64,000 nucleotides of DNA from Acorus gramineus (taxonomy: Eukaryota > Streptophyta > Magnoliopsida > Acorales > Acoraceae). Positions 61,126 through 64,000 of this stretch are shown here, in pieces (the stretch's first letter is position 1; each line of letters begins with the position of its first letter). The stretch covers positions 26,284,311 to 26,348,310 of the forward strand of contig CM060849.1 in NCBI GenBank assembly GCA_030737835.1. Reading direction: 5' to 3'. The notes below the pieces were generated by a model. The model made no database searches. It was not told the origin of the DNA and saw only the letters and a program-made list of their open reading frames with translations. The position numbers were made by a program, and so were the translations under genes.

Positions 61126-62978
61126 ATGAAAGAATCGGGAGGGGACCTCTTCAACCACCAATTTCATCCCCACCACCTCCACCACCAACAGCTGCAGCAG
61201 CACAACGTCTCTGTCGGAGGAGGGGAAGTGCTGGCGGGAATGGATGCGGCTGCGGCCGGCGATCGGAACTTCGAGTTCGCCTTTAATCAGCCGAATTTCT
61301 CGGACCGGATACTCCGGATCGAGATCGTGACTTCGGGGCTCCCGGAGAACAAATCCGACGGGGAGGGGTGCAGCAGCATCGCTGAGTGGGCTAGGAATCG
61401 GAAACGGAGGAGGGAGGATATCAAGAAGGATAAGGGTTTGTGGATCTCTCTCTCTCTCTCTCTCTCTTTCTGTGGATCTGTTAATTTTTGTTGCCTTGCG
61501 TTTTGTTTTGATTGATCATGTCAGATTTCCCATTCTATGTTCAAGAATGTATAGTAGATTGGATTTGTTAGATTTTAATTAGTTAGGCATTCACAAGGAC
61601 TCTTGGTAATGGTTGTATTGCAATTTATTTGCGGAGTTGGAATGAAAAGCGGGGGTGCCAAATGGATAAACAGTCTTTTCACTGGGGTGAATGTGGTGAT
61701 AGAAAAAGAGGATTGGAGGAGATGTGTGGCTGAGGGGTTGTTCCAGAATATGTTTGTTGTATTAAATGGTTGTGTTTACAGTGGTGTTGATCTGAATTGG
61801 ACTTTGTTTGGATGGAATGTGGAAAATGAAGAACTATGGGTCTATTTGGTTGCTTGTAATTTGGGGCATGGGAACTGGAAGGATTCTTGGAAGTTAAATT
61901 TCCTTTGCTCGAGTTCATCAAGTTGGGTTATTTTGATCAGTGAAATTCAAACAAGAAAGTAAATTTCTTTTGATGGTCTGGCAGGGTCACAGTCAAGAGC
62001 ATTGCGGATCTGAATGGGTATTCATATGGTTATGGGTACATGACTACATGTCATTCCTCACATCCAATTAAACGGAACTTATATGAAAATCAATGATGCA
62101 GTGACTTTTCTTGGTCCCTGACTTATGTTGTTCACTAACTGGGTCTTATATCTCCAATGATGTATATGGGCATTATGTTTTACACTATTATTTCAAAAAA
62201 AAAAAAAAACACGATATTGATTCTTGAGTGTGTTACTATTAAATATTAACTGTCATAATCATGGAACAATTTAGTTATAGGAATTTGCAATCATCATACA
62301 ATAAATGTGTTTAATTTTTTTAAAATGAATTCTGCATTCCAAAATGCTTTTAACTTTTTTATATAAGTGCAGTTTGGTTGTCATGATTTGATTTGATGGT
62401 TTCTATTCTGAAGGCAACTTCAGTTGGAACCAATGACATGTTGGAGTACAAAATGGTTTCTCGATGAGTTGACTATAATATTATATTCTTCTAATTACCA
62501 ATATTCTTTTGCATAATCCCCTATTAGGATTGTGTAAAAATTTAATCTTATGTTGAATTTTAGTTGTATGAGAGAAAAACTTTTAATATAAAAAAAAAAC
62601 TTTTGCATGGGATTTTGTGCTTTCATCATTCTTTCTCTTCAGTGACAGCCTAATAAATTCCAATGGACAATGGGTGTTGTGATGCAAGAAGTCAATGATA
62701 TTTGCTTAGCTGAACTACCTTTCTAGAGTTACTTATATGTTGATATTATCATTTGCATTTTAGATAACACATCCATTGTTTTGATTGGTGATGTTGTTGA
62801 ACAAGGGGCTGTGTTTGCTGCATACCTTTTACAAGATAAATTAATATATAGTTGGATATTTCTTGTCAGATTGTCGTGGATTTAGGTAATTTACCTTCCA
62901 AGTCATTCATTAATTTCGTTATATTTTTGTGATGCACAGACGTGGATATGTACTTGGAGATTGATGCAAGTAATGTGG
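61126..62978 (+). CDS. POB1: BTB/POZ protein POB1/LRB-like, N-terminal exons (3' end outside window)
   Basis: Exon 1 (61126-61435) encodes about 103 residues: a His/Gln-rich start, then the conserved N-terminal block of plant POB1/LIGHT-RESPONSE BTB proteins, [20 protein letters not shown] and [20 protein letters not shown]. These proteins are substrate adaptors of CUL3 ubiquitin ligases; LRB1/2 act on phytochromes and PIF3. Their BTB and BACK domains follow downstream and are not in this window. The basic RKRRRED stretch looks like a nuclear signal. A likely second exon, 62940-62978, is 39 nt, has consensus splice sites and keeps phase 1 on both sides, adding [13 protein letters not shown]. 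The start is the first in-frame ATG after the leader. Exon 1 is firm; the small exon is tentative. Confidence 0.85.
61436..62939 (+). other. Intron 1 of the BTB gene
   Basis: Starts GTTTGTGG after AAGG and includes an early (CT)n run. Open frames at 61603-61962 show no family character and lie within the intron. Confidence 0.6.
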
Positions 62979-63432
62979 GTAAGATGTGACAGTTTTATAT
63001 ACTACAATTATGACATAATGGTATACGATAACTGCATGAAATAAATGTAACAGAGAAAGCTCGTATTTCATTACACTCTATTATCTGACAGTGTCAAGAA
63101 TTAATGATCTCTATTAAATGATATCTGGAATGCATTTCATATAGCAGAGGGCATACATGAACCATGTCCCACAAGTATCTAGGAATCGGATGGAATTTCA
63201 TATATATATTAACTGATCAACGTGGCGGCAATGCAGTGGACATGTTTACATAATAAAATCGGTTGTATATTCCCCAATATCATTCTTATTTGGAATGGCA
63301 GCAAAGAGTAAATTTTGATGCATTTGGATAGATAATGAATTAATAGATAATGTATGAACTAAGTGACAGTAGTTTCACCTGTTTTCTGATAGTACAAAGA
63401 GATGAGTATTTCTATTTTCTTTACTATTTAAA

Positions 63433-63722
63433 GTTTTTTTTTTAGATAAAAGGTAGGCGATCACCCTTATATTAATAGAAGGTGAAAGCCCAATTCAAAA
63501 GTACAAAGATGCAAATGAAAGAAAACAAAGTCACTACAAAAGGATCCAGGGGAAACTGGCCACAAGTAGCCCACAAGTAGAAGAGACATCTACTGGTGAC
63601 CACTGTTCCATCCCTTAATCACACCCCCCCCCCCCCCCACGCGAAATTTACTAATCATTACACCCCCCACTATGACCCTGATCATCCACGCCCCTATACA
63701 AAATCTGCCCCACTTCGTGGCA
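63433..63722 (-). mobile_element. 5'-truncated LINE tail, antisense
   Basis: On the minus strand the segment ends ..CGCCTACCTTTTATCTAAAAAAAA, the usual look of a plant LINE 3' terminus. It is bracketed by TTACTATTTAAA (63421-63432) and TTACTGTTTAAA (63723-63734), an 11-of-12 target-site duplication. A C-run lies at 63626-63639. No reverse transcriptase sequence remains. It sits downstream of the proposed small exon of the BTB gene. Confidence 0.6.
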
Positions 63723-63734
63723 TTACTGTTTAAA

Positions 63735-64000
63735 TTGCATAAATAATCTGGAATTACTGGCTTGAACTCCTTGGCATTAGATTCATCTTCAATATCTGTT
63801 CTTCGTAACTGTAGAAATTAAATAAATTTATGTTCTAGCCATGCAGTAGAGCTATGCTTCCTCTAAGGAAAGAGAAGTGCAAAGAAATGTTATCCATAAG
63901 TGTGCAGTGCCATTAAATTTATTCAACTTTTCTGGAAATCTTCGGTGAAGTTTTGCTTTCATGCATGATGATTATAGACATGGACACTTGTATGAAATGA
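63735..64000 (+). other. Continuing intron of the BTB gene
   Basis: No exon with POB1 BTB-domain character was found before the window ends. Confidence 0.4.

Noticed and set aside
61603..61962. A 119-codon forward frame inside the BTB gene intron
   Set aside because: No conserved motif, and it interrupts a gene whose exons splice around it.

Overview
This is a nuclear plant (angiosperm) window. The evidence is intron-rich genes with GT-AG introns, plant-only families (a non-RD LRR receptor kinase pair, a POB1-type BTB protein, a plant PIP5K, MIR319), and AT-rich intergenic DNA full of LTR elements, MITEs, a SINE and a LINE tail. It does not show the strong GC bias of grass genes. The order or species cannot be told from the sequence.

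Layout. 1-882 is the 3' end of an F-box/kelch gene. A PIP5K-type lipid kinase lies at 6794-10013 in seven coding exons, with an E2F-like site in its probable promoter. An intronless ELO-family fatty-acid elongase is at 13005-13799. From 14.9 to 26.2 kb there is a SINE insertion, a 306-bp tandem repeat, and two tandem LRR receptor-like kinases (16470-20146 and 22553-26175) that share promoter repeats, gene structure and an almost identical 1.5-kb internal tract. A small VOC/glyoxalase gene (28149-29883, +) converges on a penicillin-acyltransferase-like Ntn-hydrolase gene (30000-31717, -).

The second half is poor in protein genes and rich in elements. A complete-ended gag-only LTR retrotransposon sits at 33986-36294. 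A textbook MIR319 precursor lies on the minus strand near 38.3-38.5 kb. Several MITE families follow at 43.0-44.5, 46.0-46.9 and 48.5 kb, with degenerate tandem repeats at 49.3-50.3 kb. A Copia-like non-autonomous element at 50926-53462 carries an antisense piece of the ribosomal protein uS5 (RPS2) gene and an 870-bp GC-rich minisatellite. A miRNA-like hairpin with its own TATA box lies at 53.9-54.15 kb. The window ends with the first exons of a POB1-like BTB gene (61126 onward) and a LINE tail inside its intron.

How things work together. The genes are independent transcription units, not a pathway. The two receptor kinases form a small tandem cluster apparently homogenised by gene conversion. 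The items most worth checking are the host-gene-carrying retroelement at 51-53 kb, the miR319-like hairpin at 54 kb, and the conversion tract in the kinase pair.
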